In this document: one piece after another, positions 36,578 through 45,197 of the stretch
Position numbering within the stretch: the stretch's first letter is position 1
How the letters are laid out: every line of letters begins with the position of its first letter
The notes under the pieces: generated by a model
Seen by the model: the letters and a program-made list of their open reading frames with translations, nothing else
Database searches by the model: none
Told to the model about the DNA's origin: nothing
From: Candidatus Poseidonia alphae
Lineage (GTDB): Archaea > Thermoplasmatota > Poseidoniia > Poseidoniales > Poseidoniaceae
Length of the DNA stretch: 64,000 nt
NCBI GenBank assembly: GCA_002505405.1
Contig: DAVD01000012.1
Coordinates: 30,543 to 94,542 of the forward strand
Reading direction: 5' to 3'
Made by a program: the position numbers and the translations under genes

Positions 36578-37621
36578 TCAAAAGATGCGCTTACAAAGAT
36601 CGATAAAACGCTCAATGTCTTCATCCGTGATGTGCAAATGTACGACAATACGGATGTGCGTTGGAGACACATCAAACACATCAACGCCGTTGTTTTGCAG
36701 TTCAAGAGCGACCTCATTCGCTGGCCTGAGGCATTGGACATAGACCATGTTGGTTTGTACCGTTTCCATGTCAACGGAAAAGGAATCCATTGAATCAAGT
36801 GCTTGAGCAATGGTTGTTGCACGGTGATGGTCTTCTTCCAGCCGGAGTACGTGATGGTCAAGGGCGTGCATGCCAGCGGCTGCGAGCATGCCTGCTTGTC
36901 GCCAGCCGCCACCAAACAATTTGCGCCATCGATGTGCTCGAGTGATGAAGGCTGTTGTGCCCACCAAGACCGACCCCACAGGAGCACCGAGGCCTTTGGA
37001 AAGACAAATTGATACTGAGTCGTAATGTTTGCACATGGTTGCTACATCAACACCTGTGGCGATTGCCGCATTGAAAATACGTGCACCATCAATATGGGTT
37101 TTACAATCGTTCGCTTTGGCAACTGCAGCGATTTGGTCAAAGATCTCTTGGTCGTAACATGAGCCGCCACCAAGGTTGGTCGTGTTCTCAATGCAAACCA
37201 AACTGCCGTTTGGATAGTGACCGCCGGAACCTTCAGATTTTCGTATAGCCTTCTGAACTTGCTCTGGAGTCATCAGGCTCTTCTCTCCATCGACCAGGGC
37301 AATAGATGCCCCACAAAGTGCTGCATAACCGCCACCTTCATACCGGTAAATGTGTGCGGTTTTATCGCAAACGATTTCATCGCCTGGGACGGTATGCGTC
37401 CTTAGCGCAATTGCGTTTGACATGGTCCCTGATGGAACGAAAAGAGCGGCTTCCTTGTCAAACATCTTCGCCACCCGATCTTGAAGGGCAATAACCGTTG
37501 GGTCGTCACCTAAGACATCGTCACCAACAGGGGCTGCCATCATGGCTTCCCGCATGGCTTGTGTTGGTTGAGTCACCGTGTCCGAGCGAAAATCGATGCG
37601 GTCTGAGGGATACTCGCGCAT
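36578..37621 (-). CDS. ltaE: Low-specificity L-threonine aldolase
   Basis: PLP enzyme cleaving threonine (and allo-threonine) to glycine and acetaldehyde. 347 residues, the usual length. Conserved blocks are IDFRSDTVTQPTQAMREAM, GDDVLGDDPTV, FVPSGTMSNAIALR, and the PLP lysine in SICLSKGLGAPVGS. HIDGARIFNAA precedes the lysine as in the beta-eliminating-lyase family. FGGGWRQAGMLAAAG is typical of this aldolase. It lies 41 bases after the pth2 stop in the same direction and before the unknown 789-residue protein. Gly supply for one-carbon metabolism is the expected role. The call is confident; stereospecificity is not visible. Confidence 0.93.
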   Translation of the reverse strand: MREYPSDRIDFRSDTVTQPTQAMREAMMAAPVGDDVLGDDPTVIALQDRVAKMFDKEAALFVPSGTMSNAIALRTHTVPGDEIVCDKTAHIYRYEGGGYAALCGASIALVDGEKSLMTPEQVQKAIRKSEGSGGHYPNGSLVCIENTTNLGGGSCYDQEIFDQIAAVAKANDCKTHIDGARIFNAAIATGVDVATMCKHYDSVSICLSKGLGAPVGSVLVGTTAFITRAHRWRKLFGGGWRQAGMLAAAGMHALDHHVLRLEEDHHRATTIAQALDSMDSFSVDMETVQTNMVYVQCLRPANEVALELQNNGVDVFDVSPTHIRIVVHLHITDEDIERFIDLCKRIF

Positions 37622-37662
37622 GATTCATCCTCCACGCTCTCCTTCATCAATGCCTTGTAACG

Positions 37663-38079
37663 TCACAAGAGCTTGAGGTGGCCGGTGATTTTGTCGAGGT
37701 GTTCTTCATCGTAAGGGCCCAGAGCAAGAACGGTCTGTGAGCCACTGGGAATTTGGGTGTGGCCGGCGTCCCGCACAATGTGGCCCGGTATCTGTTCCTT
37801 ATCTGCCGCCCGCATGAGCTCTGTAAAGACGCCTTCATCCTCGGCTTTCAAACAGATTTTCTTTTGACCCCCAGACAGCCAAGCTTCCAGGTGATCAGGG
37901 TGTGTCGTTCCAGCGCGAAGAAAGGATTCCACCGAAGCATGCCCTACTTGGGCAGCGATTTTCCCTTTCCCCATTTTCAAGGATTGGTTAACAACACAAA
38001 CCAATTTCATGTTCCCATGAACGATCTGTCCATTCACCCTTGGAGCAGTCATGCGGTGGATGAACGAACGAAAGCCCAC
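37663..38079 (-). CDS. pth2: Peptidyl-tRNA hydrolase, Pth2 type
   Basis: Releases peptides from peptidyl-tRNA that drops off the ribosome. The Pth2 fold starts with MKLVCVVNQSLKMGKGKIAAQVGHAS (the K and H/S positions typical of the family) and continues with ESFLRAG, WLSGGQKKICLKA and PGHIVRDAGHTQIPSGSQTVLALGP. The strongest start signal is GTG at 38079 with GAGGTGAG upstream. ATGs at 38052 or 38010 would also work, and the last coincides with the conserved family start. It ends an immediate tandem with a second Pth2 protein (9-base gap), and both lie downstream of the ECF component. It is the more canonical of the pair. Confidence 0.92.
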   Translation of the reverse strand: MGFRSFIHRMTAPRVNGQIVHGNMKLVCVVNQSLKMGKGKIAAQVGHASVESFLRAGTTHPDHLEAWLSGGQKKICLKAEDEGVFTELMRAADKEQIPGHIVRDAGHTQIPSGSQTVLALGPYDEEHLDKITGHLKLL

Positions 38080-38088
38080 ATTCTCACC

Positions 38089-38457
38089 TCAAAGTGTTGA
38101 CAACTCACCGGTGATCAAGTCCAATGATCTTCGCGGCGCTGGCCCAATTCCAAGGACTGTTACGGTTCCAGCAGGAACTTCAGTATGCCCTGCATCTTGG
38201 ACCAAGTAATAGGATAAATTCGCTTGCTGTGCTTCATTCGCTAGGCGATGTAAGGAAGGCAAGTCATCAGCAACCAAGCAAATTTTTCGCGCCCCTGCCC
38301 TTCGCCAGCGCTCCATGAGGCGGGCATGTTGACGGCGTGCTTGAAAGGCACACTGAACTGCTGCATGGGCACATTGAACTGCTGTTTTACCAGCGGAGAG
38401 CGAAAGGTCACCCCGAACGATTAACGCCATGGAGGGAGCATCATCCTTCGACGACAT
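38089..38457 (-). CDS. Second Pth2-type peptidyl-tRNA hydrolase paralogue
   Basis: 122 residues with the same fold as the adjacent gene. MALIVRGDLSLSAGKTAVQCAHAAV replaces MKLVCVVNQSLKMGKGKIAAQVGHASV; the K in AGKTAVQ and the H in CAHAA are kept. ARKICLVA and YLVQDAGHTEVPAGTVTVLGIGP close the domain. Two Cys in the catalytic helix (VQCAHAAVQC) are unusual. The start at 38457 has GAGG upstream and overlaps the ECF gene's stop by 17 bases. An ATG at 38430 is the alternative. It may be a functional second hydrolase, or a paralogue with altered substrate (D-aminoacyl-tRNA or another ester). Sequence alone does not decide. Confidence 0.88.
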   Translation of the reverse strand: MSSKDDAPSMALIVRGDLSLSAGKTAVQCAHAAVQCAFQARRQHARLMERWRRAGARKICLVADDLPSLHRLANEAQQANLSYYLVQDAGHTEVPAGTVTVLGIGPAPRRSLDLITGELSTL

Positions 38458-39100
38458 AGTCCTCAGCCACCGATTGTTCCAATTCTTCTAGCGAGGCAAC
38501 GGTTTCCAATGCCCGGAAAACGAAATGTCCGAACCAAACTGCAAAGGTAAGGTTACCCAAAGCGTGTAAGACATCAAATGGAAGTCCGTGTGCTAGATAA
38601 ACAGCAAAATCCGAGAGCGTCGTTCCTGTCGTGACGATGGAAAGTGATGCGATGAAATCAAACACAAAGGCTGAACAAATCGCTGCAACATAGAGGTGTC
38701 CTGAACGGAATTTATCAGCGGTTCCGAGGTTCAATTGAGAACCAATAACCGCCACAGCGCCCCACCCAATGGCTTGGAACAGCGTCCACCAACCATCTCC
38801 GATCAAGAGGTTTGATAGCAACGTGACGAGAACTGCAAAGGCAACGCCGCGGCGTGCCCCTAATTGTGCGCCCACCAGCAGAGCGGCTACTGTTACGGGC
38901 TGCACATTCGGAAGCGGTTGTAGAAGGACCCGTAGGGCTGTCACGGCGGCAACAAAGGTGGCGAGAAGGTAGACATCGTGTCGAGACGTCCGTGGTGCAG
39001 TCACAAGAAGTGAAAAAGCGAGAGCCACCAAAAGCACATCAATAACCGTATCCGCAAACGGGGTCAATTCGGGCCCGTGAACACCAAAGGCTTGGAACAT
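38441..39100 (-). CDS. ECF transporter S component (vitamin uptake, integral membrane)
   Basis: About 219 residues from the ATG at 39100; a longer frame would run back through the preceding gene's tail. Roughly six hydrophobic helices. The segment GDGWWTLFQAIGWGAVAVIG matches the conserved WTLWQALAWG-like loop of cobalamin-type and related ECF substrate-binding subunits. LPNVQPVTVAALLVGAQLGARRGVAFAV resembles the A-x-x-x-G-A-x-x-G helix that contacts the ECF T component. The C-terminus ends in a short acidic tail. The ATPase and T subunits are not nearby, so they must be shared. The upstream neighbour has a DUF4430-like end, which supports a vitamin (perhaps corrinoid) as cargo; that specific cargo is inference. 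Confidence 0.75.
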   Translation of the reverse strand: MFQAFGVHGPELTPFADTVIDVLLVALAFSLLVTAPRTSRHDVYLLATFVAAVTALRVLLQPLPNVQPVTVAALLVGAQLGARRGVAFAVLVTLLSNLLIGDGWWTLFQAIGWGAVAVIGSQLNLGTADKFRSGHLYVAAICSAFVFDFIASLSIVTTGTTLSDFAVYLAHGLPFDVLHALGNLTFAVWFGHFVFRALETVASLEELEQSVAEDYVVEG

Positions 39101-39131
39101 ATTCAACCCGAAAGGGCGTTCCTCCTTGAGC

Positions 39132-40805
39132 CTACCGACGAACAAGGCGCCAATGCAAGACGATGGAGTCGGAAACGGGCTGACGGTCAGAAGATTGTCC
39201 TGCTCGTTCCCCGTTGAGGAAATATTCCCATCCCGAGCCCTCTTCCCCGTTGATGGATACGACGTATGAACCAAGTTCTGTGGATTCAACGTCCACCTCC
39301 CATGAGATTTCGTTTGCTGCTGCTAGCGTGAGGTCAAGAGCCGTTTCATAACCAACCAACCCGCCTGCAATCTGCTGTTCACCATCGATTTCAACGATCA
39401 CCACTTGTGTGCCCTTCCAAGATTCGGGCCACGAATCATTCCAGGTATCTGAATAACCGTTTGAATTGTCTTCAGTCAGCGATTCTGACCATTGCGAAGA
39501 AAGGTCTGGGGTGATGGCGATTGTCGAAACGAGGAAGACGAGCAGGACGAGCCTCCACGCCCAATCAATACGGTTGATGGAGGTGGCGTAGGCGCCGATT
39601 GAAAGAAGAGAAATGAACAGAACGGCACCTCCAACAGGGACCCAATCGTATGGCTGGGCGTTGGCTGTGATGGTAAGTTCTTGAACATACATCATGAGGA
39701 CGCCGGCATCATTTCCCATCACCATTCTGTTTTCACCAAACGATGGAGCGGCTGTCCCGTAACCGTCATGAGGCGTTGAAAAATTAAACGTGGAGGTGAT
39801 GTTCCCGCTCTCATTGATGGTTGTAACGGCCCAATTGCCGTCGGGTTGATTCACGGGGTACCAGAGTGCTTGGTTGCTGTCCCATGCCATTTCCCCGTTG
39901 GTTGTCGTCGGGTGCTTTGAAACCAAAGAGCAGTTGCGTTGACAATCAAAAGTTGAGAGAAATAAACTGTCTCCAGTTACCACATATCGCCCGTTAGAAA
40001 CGGGCATTGCCGGTGAAGCTCCGCCTTGATGAACGGTGACGGCTGTGGCTTGTGTCGTATTCAGCAAATGGACCGTACTCGTTGCTCCTCTCTGGACATG
40101 AACAAAAATTCCGGATGGTGTTTGGATTGGAGTATGTCGGATGGAGCCGCCTAAATCAGCAACCAACGATGCGTTACCTTCCCGCGAAACTTTCCATATG
40201 CTCCCGGATTCATCTCCCTGCCAGAACGCGTCGCTGGTGACCAATATTCCGTTACGCCAGCCGAGTCCCAATTCCACTTCGAAATCCAGTTCGCCGTTTG
40301 AGATGCAGAGGCGCATCATACCGGTTCGAGTCGGGACGACCAAGTGGTCACCATCCAGAGTTATTGCTCCGGTGATGCCCCAGCCCTGGGTTGTAGATGT
40401 ACGGTTCCAAATCGAAGTTCCATTGTCTGCTCGTAGAACTTCTACCGTGCCATCTGCCCACCCTACAACAACAAGTTCCGGCCAAGCACCACATGCCCCT
40501 GACCCGCTAGGAAGAAGGAGAAGTGGACTCATATCGTGTTGAACAGTTGTTGCACTGGTTCGATTCCACAGCTCTTCGCCATCGGTTGAAAACGCGAAAA
40601 CTTGCGGCCGCTCTTCTCCGGTCCAAAATCCAGAAGTTCGAACGTAGACGGTGTCATCGTCTATTATCGGATGTGTGGTTATGTAACCGTCGGCAAGGTT
40701 GACTTCCCATTCCAATTCCCATGATTCTGGTGTCGTTGCCTGAACTGGAAGAAGGAGGCTTAGCGTTGCGAGGAGAAGGCAGGCCAAGACCGTTCGTTTG
40801 ACCAT
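39132..40805 (-). CDS. Membrane-anchored PQQ-like beta-propeller protein with C-terminal DUF4430-like domain
   Basis: About 557 residues from the ATG at 40805, where a signal peptide begins (MVKRTVLACLLLATLSLLLPVQA). An in-frame start at 40967 would overlap gatE. Residues about 25-370 carry PQQ/WD40-like blades (GEELWNRTS, GTSIWNRTS, GELDFEVELG, GSIWKVSREG). Then come two membrane helices (near 405-460) and a final outer domain. That domain ends VSINGEEGSGWEYFLNGE...DSIVLHW, the W-x-Y-F-x-N-G ... D-x-I-x-x-W pattern of DUF4430 (transcobalamin-like C-terminal domain). Such domains often accompany ECF systems. The gene is 4 bases after gatE and 31 bases before the ECF S component. It is a plausible surface capture protein for the vitamin transporter. 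Confidence 0.78.
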   Translation of the reverse strand: MVKRTVLACLLLATLSLLLPVQATTPESWELEWEVNLADGYITTHPIIDDDTVYVRTSGFWTGEERPQVFAFSTDGEELWNRTSATTVQHDMSPLLLLPSGSGACGAWPELVVVGWADGTVEVLRADNGTSIWNRTSTTQGWGITGAITLDGDHLVVPTRTGMMRLCISNGELDFEVELGLGWRNGILVTSDAFWQGDESGSIWKVSREGNASLVADLGGSIRHTPIQTPSGIFVHVQRGATSTVHLLNTTQATAVTVHQGGASPAMPVSNGRYVVTGDSLFLSTFDCQRNCSLVSKHPTTTNGEMAWDSNQALWYPVNQPDGNWAVTTINESGNITSTFNFSTPHDGYGTAAPSFGENRMVMGNDAGVLMMYVQELTITANAQPYDWVPVGGAVLFISLLSIGAYATSINRIDWAWRLVLLVFLVSTIAITPDLSSQWSESLTEDNSNGYSDTWNDSWPESWKGTQVVIVEIDGEQQIAGGLVGYETALDLTLAAANEISWEVDVESTELGSYVVSINGEEGSGWEYFLNGERAGQSSDRQPVSDSIVLHWRLVRR

Positions 40806-40809
40806 ACGA

Positions 40810-42828
40810 TCACTCCGTGACCGATTGAATCGCTGCGCGCAGCAGGGCACTGACTTCTTTTCCATCGGCGCCGCCTGCGGCTTGCATGACAATGCCCATG
40901 AGCGGGCCCATAGCACCCATGCCGCGTTCTCTGACAAAGTCAAGACGTTCAGCGATGATTTTGTCAATCACGTCCGCAAGCCCACTGACATCAGCAGGGG
41001 CGAGTTGGTTGGTTTGACAGTACGAACCTAGGGCTTCCATTGATGGGTTTTGCCCGCCATGGATTTCAATAACGCTCTCAACATGCTCCCGTGAAAGGAG
41101 GCCATCTTCCCTCAACTTGAGAACGTTGACCAGAAGAGCGGGGTGTTCTTCGTCATGAACCAATAGCAAAGAGGCCCATCCCTTTGCCGGTATGCCCTCC
41201 ATATGATTCCAAAAGACATCATCCAGTTCTCGTGCTAACAGTTGAGATGCCTGATCGTTTGAAATATCGAACCCAGAGAGTCGCTCGGCTCGTTCCTTGT
41301 CCGACATAGGGAGGTTCTCGAGAATGTTGTCCCAATGTGAGGGCGTGACGGCTTGGGGAGGAACATCGGTTTCGGGGTACATTCGGGACCGTCCTGGAAG
41401 AGGTCGCATGGGAGCGGTTGTTCCGTCTTCAGGAGACCCTTTCTTGACGACGACATTTCGGACTTCTTGAGGAATACGATGCCAGGCAAGTCGAGCGCGA
41501 TTTAACGTTGCTTCCAATGCCAGTTCTGCCTGCCAGAGCGGAGCGCAACACAACACGAATCCATCTTCTTCATTCAAGTCTAATGATGTACGAACACTGT
41601 TAATTTCTTCTTCTGTAATGCCGTAAGCTGGAAGTTCATCAGCGTGGAAAATCCCCTTGACCCCTGCGAGTTTTGCTGCTCCTGCGAGTTCGCGTCCCAA
41701 TCGTGGAAGTTGAGCGCCGTTAGGATCGGCTGCTTTGACACCTAATTTCCCTTTGAGGCCTGGAAGAGGAAGGGCAACCATGCGTGAACCGCTGTTCAAA
41801 CCTTCTTGAATCATCTTTGAACCGCATGCCGAGAAGGCGTCGGAAACATCGTATGAGATCCATGGGAGCGCTTCCTCAACCCGCTTGGCCACCTGTTGCT
41901 CAACGCCTGCATCGTCTTCTTCCCTGTGCGAAGGAAGACTCGGAAGGTCCATGTTCGCTCTGAGGTCATTTGCAAGGCGATAGAAGTGGAGTTGACGGGC
42001 CATTTCCAATCGAATAATTCGCGGAATCCAATCCAAATCCTGACAACCCTTGATTTCAACTCGATCACCTGCGCCGATGGAGACGTTCAGGTCCTGACGA
42101 ATGCTTCCAAGTCCACGACGAACTCTTCGTGTTTGACGAAGGACTCGCCCAAGAGCGATTGCCGTTGATTTTGCATGCTCTGGCGTTTGAACTTCGGGAG
42201 AGGTTGCAATCTCAATGAGAGGTAGCCCCAAACGGTCAAGATTGTAGAGGACTTGCTGGCCACCTGGAACATCGATCGTATCCAATTTCCGAGCACTGTC
42301 TTCTTCTAAACAAAGGACGTCGACCCCTACGGGCCCCTCCGCAGTTTGCAAAACACCGCCTGTAGCAATCAGTGAGGTACGTTGAAACCCACTGGTATTG
42401 GAACCATCAACAACGGTTTTTCGCATGGTTTGAATCAGTGAAACGGGGTTGGCTTCGATCAAAGCAGCAACGGTGAGTGAAATATCAACTGCATCAGCGT
42501 CAAGGTCCACCGGTGGTTGTTCGTCAAGTTCGATCAAGCCTGAATTGGGTGATTGCGCATAGATGAACGAGCGGTTTCGTTTTGCCTCAAAGCGTGCAGC
42601 AATGTCAATGGCCCCACCTTCTCCCCGAGATGCCCGTAATTTTCGGGCAAAGCGTGGCCAATCGTCAGGGACGGTTTCAACGGTCACGTCGTACAGTTCG
42701 CCCGTTTGGCGTGAGTGAAGTTTTCCCGTTGCTAATTGTTGATGCACTTCCAATCCGCACATGAAGCCGATTTGGACAGGGTCCAACAGGTCGGAGCGGT
42801 CAACATCGCCTTCGGGTTCACCGGCCAT
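40810..42828 (-). CDS. gatE: Glutamyl-tRNA(Gln) amidotransferase subunit E
   Basis: With GatD, converts Glu-tRNA(Gln) to Gln-tRNA(Gln); the archaeal route because no GlnRS is used. 672 residues, GatB/E kinase-like fold. Signature blocks are GLEVHQQLATGKLHSRQ, SFIYAQSPNSGLIELDEQPP, EANPVSLIQTMRKTVVDGSNTSGFQRTS and EIATSPEVQTPEHA. Also seen are RQTRRVRRGLGSIRQDLNVS and EIKGCQDLDWIPRII. A GAD-like insert (LPAYGITEEEINSV region) marks GatE rather than GatB. A C-terminal YqeY-like helical end follows (PLMGIVMQAAGGADGKEVSALL). GatD is not in the window. The gene lies 47 bases after mcm on the same strand. Confidence 0.95.
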   Translation of the reverse strand: MAGEPEGDVDRSDLLDPVQIGFMCGLEVHQQLATGKLHSRQTGELYDVTVETVPDDWPRFARKLRASRGEGGAIDIAARFEAKRNRSFIYAQSPNSGLIELDEQPPVDLDADAVDISLTVAALIEANPVSLIQTMRKTVVDGSNTSGFQRTSLIATGGVLQTAEGPVGVDVLCLEEDSARKLDTIDVPGGQQVLYNLDRLGLPLIEIATSPEVQTPEHAKSTAIALGRVLRQTRRVRRGLGSIRQDLNVSIGAGDRVEIKGCQDLDWIPRIIRLEMARQLHFYRLANDLRANMDLPSLPSHREEDDAGVEQQVAKRVEEALPWISYDVSDAFSACGSKMIQEGLNSGSRMVALPLPGLKGKLGVKAADPNGAQLPRLGRELAGAAKLAGVKGIFHADELPAYGITEEEINSVRTSLDLNEEDGFVLCCAPLWQAELALEATLNRARLAWHRIPQEVRNVVVKKGSPEDGTTAPMRPLPGRSRMYPETDVPPQAVTPSHWDNILENLPMSDKERAERLSGFDISNDQASQLLARELDDVFWNHMEGIPAKGWASLLLVHDEEHPALLVNVLKLREDGLLSREHVESVIEIHGGQNPSMEALGSYCQTNQLAPADVSGLADVIDKIIAERLDFVRERGMGAMGPLMGIVMQAAGGADGKEVSALLRAAIQSVTE

Positions 42829-42875
42829 GAACCTGCGACGGGCTCACCCTTCATGAGCACCACCCTCAATCGGAA

Positions 42876-45008
42876 TCAAACCACTTGCAGGGTCTCGTAG
42901 CCGGACGGGCGCATCATTCGGCCTTCACGGCACAGTTTGTCGATGATGTCCTCAGCCTTCCCGCGGTTGATGTCGTTACGTTCAGCCTCAGTCAATACAT
43001 CAAGCAAATTAGCAGAACTTCCTGATTCATTCTGAAGGGTTGAGACAATGTCCAGAATGGTTTTCTCCTGATTTCGGACCGTCCCCTTCTTGCCAGATTG
43101 CATGGTCGTTTCATCGAAATGTTCGCCCATCAAATCGTGGCGCCAAGTCTTGGTGAGGCGAATGGCTCGCTCTGCATCCTCCAGATTCGCATCTTGTGAA
43201 AGCCGGATTCGGGCACTCGCTTCTGATAGGCGTGAAAGTGCTTCAAGAGAACGGGCGGTAATGGCGACGCTGTCGGTGGATTCTCCTCCGGTTTTTCTGG
43301 TTTCAACATAATAGGCAACAATGGCTTCTTGTGCGTCTTCTGTGAGTTTGGGGTGGATGTTTCTCTTGGAGTAGGCCACGTACTTGCGTAGAATTTCTCT
43401 CGACAAGATGTCGTAATCTTCATTTTTCTTCTTGCTGACTTTTTGTGTCAAGGCTGTTGGTCGCGATGGGTCGGGTAGCGAACCTTCGTTGACCAACAAT
43501 TCGCTGCTACCTTGCATCCGGTTCGCGATGATGTGCCTGGCAATCTTCTGGTCATTGTCCCCGTCTGGTGTATCGGTGATGAGCCAAATGATGTCAAAAC
43601 GAGAAACCAAGGGCGGTGCAAGGTCGATCTGAGCAGTGAACGGGAGGTCGCTCACCGGTTCAAATCGGCCTGCCTTCGGGTTTGCAGCGGCAAGAACCGC
43701 ACATCGTGTTCTGAGGCTTGCATTGATCCCTGCTTTAGAAATTGAAATCCGTTGCTGTTCCATGGCTTCGTGCATGCTGGAACGATCGGCGCTGTTCATT
43801 TTGTCAAATTCGTCTATCGCTGCGAGGCCAAGGTCGGCCAGGACCAGCGCACCGGCTTCAAGCGTCCAGCGGCCATCTGCAGTGGCGTCTTGAACCGCAG
43901 CAGCTGTCAAACCTGCTGCTGAGGCTGATTGCCCAGAAGTGAACCTTCCACGAGGAGAAATCGACGCCATGTAGTTGAGAAGTTGTGACTTTGCAACACC
44001 GGGGTCGCCCATGAGCAGGATGTGAATATCGCCCCGGTTTCGTGTTCCGTCGGAATTCAACTGTGCAACACCACCAAACAACTGCAGCATCAGGGATCTC
44101 TTGATATGGGTCATGCCAAAAATCGACGGTGCAATGCTTCGTGTAAGTAAATCGTAAACGTCAGCCTTCCGAGCAATGCTTCGTATTTCCAATTCTTCTT
44201 CCTCAGAAATGATGATTTCTTCCAACGGAATGTTTTGCCGCTCAAGAGAGTGGATGCGGAGGAATATATCGAAGACTGGAGTGTCTTTTCCTCCTTTTCG
44301 TTGAGAACGGATGAACAGGACTCCGTTCGCCTTGACTCGGTCGCCAGGGTTGAGTTTGCCTGCTAAATCTTGCTCACCAATGCAGATGATGCGTTCGGGC
44401 TGGATACCGCCTTTCATTTGCTCAGGTAATTCTTGTAATTCAATAAATTGGGAGTTGATGAGGTGGGATGCTTGTTGTTGTAACTGAAATCGTGTTTGTC
44501 GTTTTGGACGACCGCAGCCACCGTCTATTTGGGAACATTCGAGCGGTTCGATCAATTCTTGCTCGTTTGGTTGATTGATTTCAATCGTATGCCCGCAGGC
44601 AATGCATTCGAACACAGCAGAATACAACCGAGGACGAACTCCTGAGATTTTGGTCGTTACAGCATCAAGGGCAACCATTTGGCCAATATCATCCGCCCGC
44701 AATTGAGATACGGTACGAATTTGGTCGCTTGGGAGGTGTTCAATTCGCACAAACGGTAGAATTGTTCCGTGTCCTGCATCCAATAAAAATTGATGAAGGG
44801 CTCGATTTGCAGCTGAAAAGTGAAGGTCTGGATTAGCAAGTAAATCTTGAGCAAACTCGTGATCATATCCTTCTATGACACGATAGGATATCGTCATTGA
44901 TTGCTCATCTGGCCACATGTGTGCAAGATTATGTACGGCCTCAGAGAAGTTGTCCTGAATCAATGAAGTCCAACGAGCGGGCAAATCGAATTCTTGTATT
45001 GAGACCAT
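42876..45008 (-). CDS. mcm: Replicative helicase MCM
   Basis: Homohexameric 3'-5' replicative helicase. About 710 residues from the ATG at 45008 with GGGAAAGAG just upstream. The N-terminal domain carries a zinc knuckle (FECIACGH ... CSQIDGGCGRP). The AAA+ core has Walker A GDPGVAKSQLL, Walker B-like LADLGLAAIDEFDKM, sensor 1 AAANPK, and the arginine finger in PPLVSRFDIIWL. The pre-sensor insertion and helix-2 insert are present (ISISKAGINASLRTRC). The C-terminus ends in a winged-helix (SSANLLDVLTEAERNDINRGKAEDIIDKLCREGRM). No intein is seen. It heads an eight-gene minus-strand run through gatE and the ECF module to the unknown 789-residue gene. Confidence 0.97.
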   Translation of the reverse strand: MVSIQEFDLPARWTSLIQDNFSEAVHNLAHMWPDEQSMTISYRVIEGYDHEFAQDLLANPDLHFSAANRALHQFLLDAGHGTILPFVRIEHLPSDQIRTVSQLRADDIGQMVALDAVTTKISGVRPRLYSAVFECIACGHTIEINQPNEQELIEPLECSQIDGGCGRPKRQTRFQLQQQASHLINSQFIELQELPEQMKGGIQPERIICIGEQDLAGKLNPGDRVKANGVLFIRSQRKGGKDTPVFDIFLRIHSLERQNIPLEEIIISEEEELEIRSIARKADVYDLLTRSIAPSIFGMTHIKRSLMLQLFGGVAQLNSDGTRNRGDIHILLMGDPGVAKSQLLNYMASISPRGRFTSGQSASAAGLTAAAVQDATADGRWTLEAGALVLADLGLAAIDEFDKMNSADRSSMHEAMEQQRISISKAGINASLRTRCAVLAAANPKAGRFEPVSDLPFTAQIDLAPPLVSRFDIIWLITDTPDGDNDQKIARHIIANRMQGSSELLVNEGSLPDPSRPTALTQKVSKKKNEDYDILSREILRKYVAYSKRNIHPKLTEDAQEAIVAYYVETRKTGGESTDSVAITARSLEALSRLSEASARIRLSQDANLEDAERAIRLTKTWRHDLMGEHFDETTMQSGKKGTVRNQEKTILDIVSTLQNESGSSANLLDVLTEAERNDINRGKAEDIIDKLCREGRMMRPSGYETLQVV

Positions 45009-45197
45009 CTCTTTCCCGCCCGTAGATATCCTACTCGGTTGCCTAGGGTACATAATGAATTCCCAAAAGGAACACCACCCCTTGGTTTCCACTGGAGAAC
45101 ATGCGTTTTGCTGGCCCCTTTTTGCAACCTTGTGATGTGTCCATTGGAACCAAGCCAGAACCGCAGGACAGATGAATCACCGCTCCTTACCCTTGCC

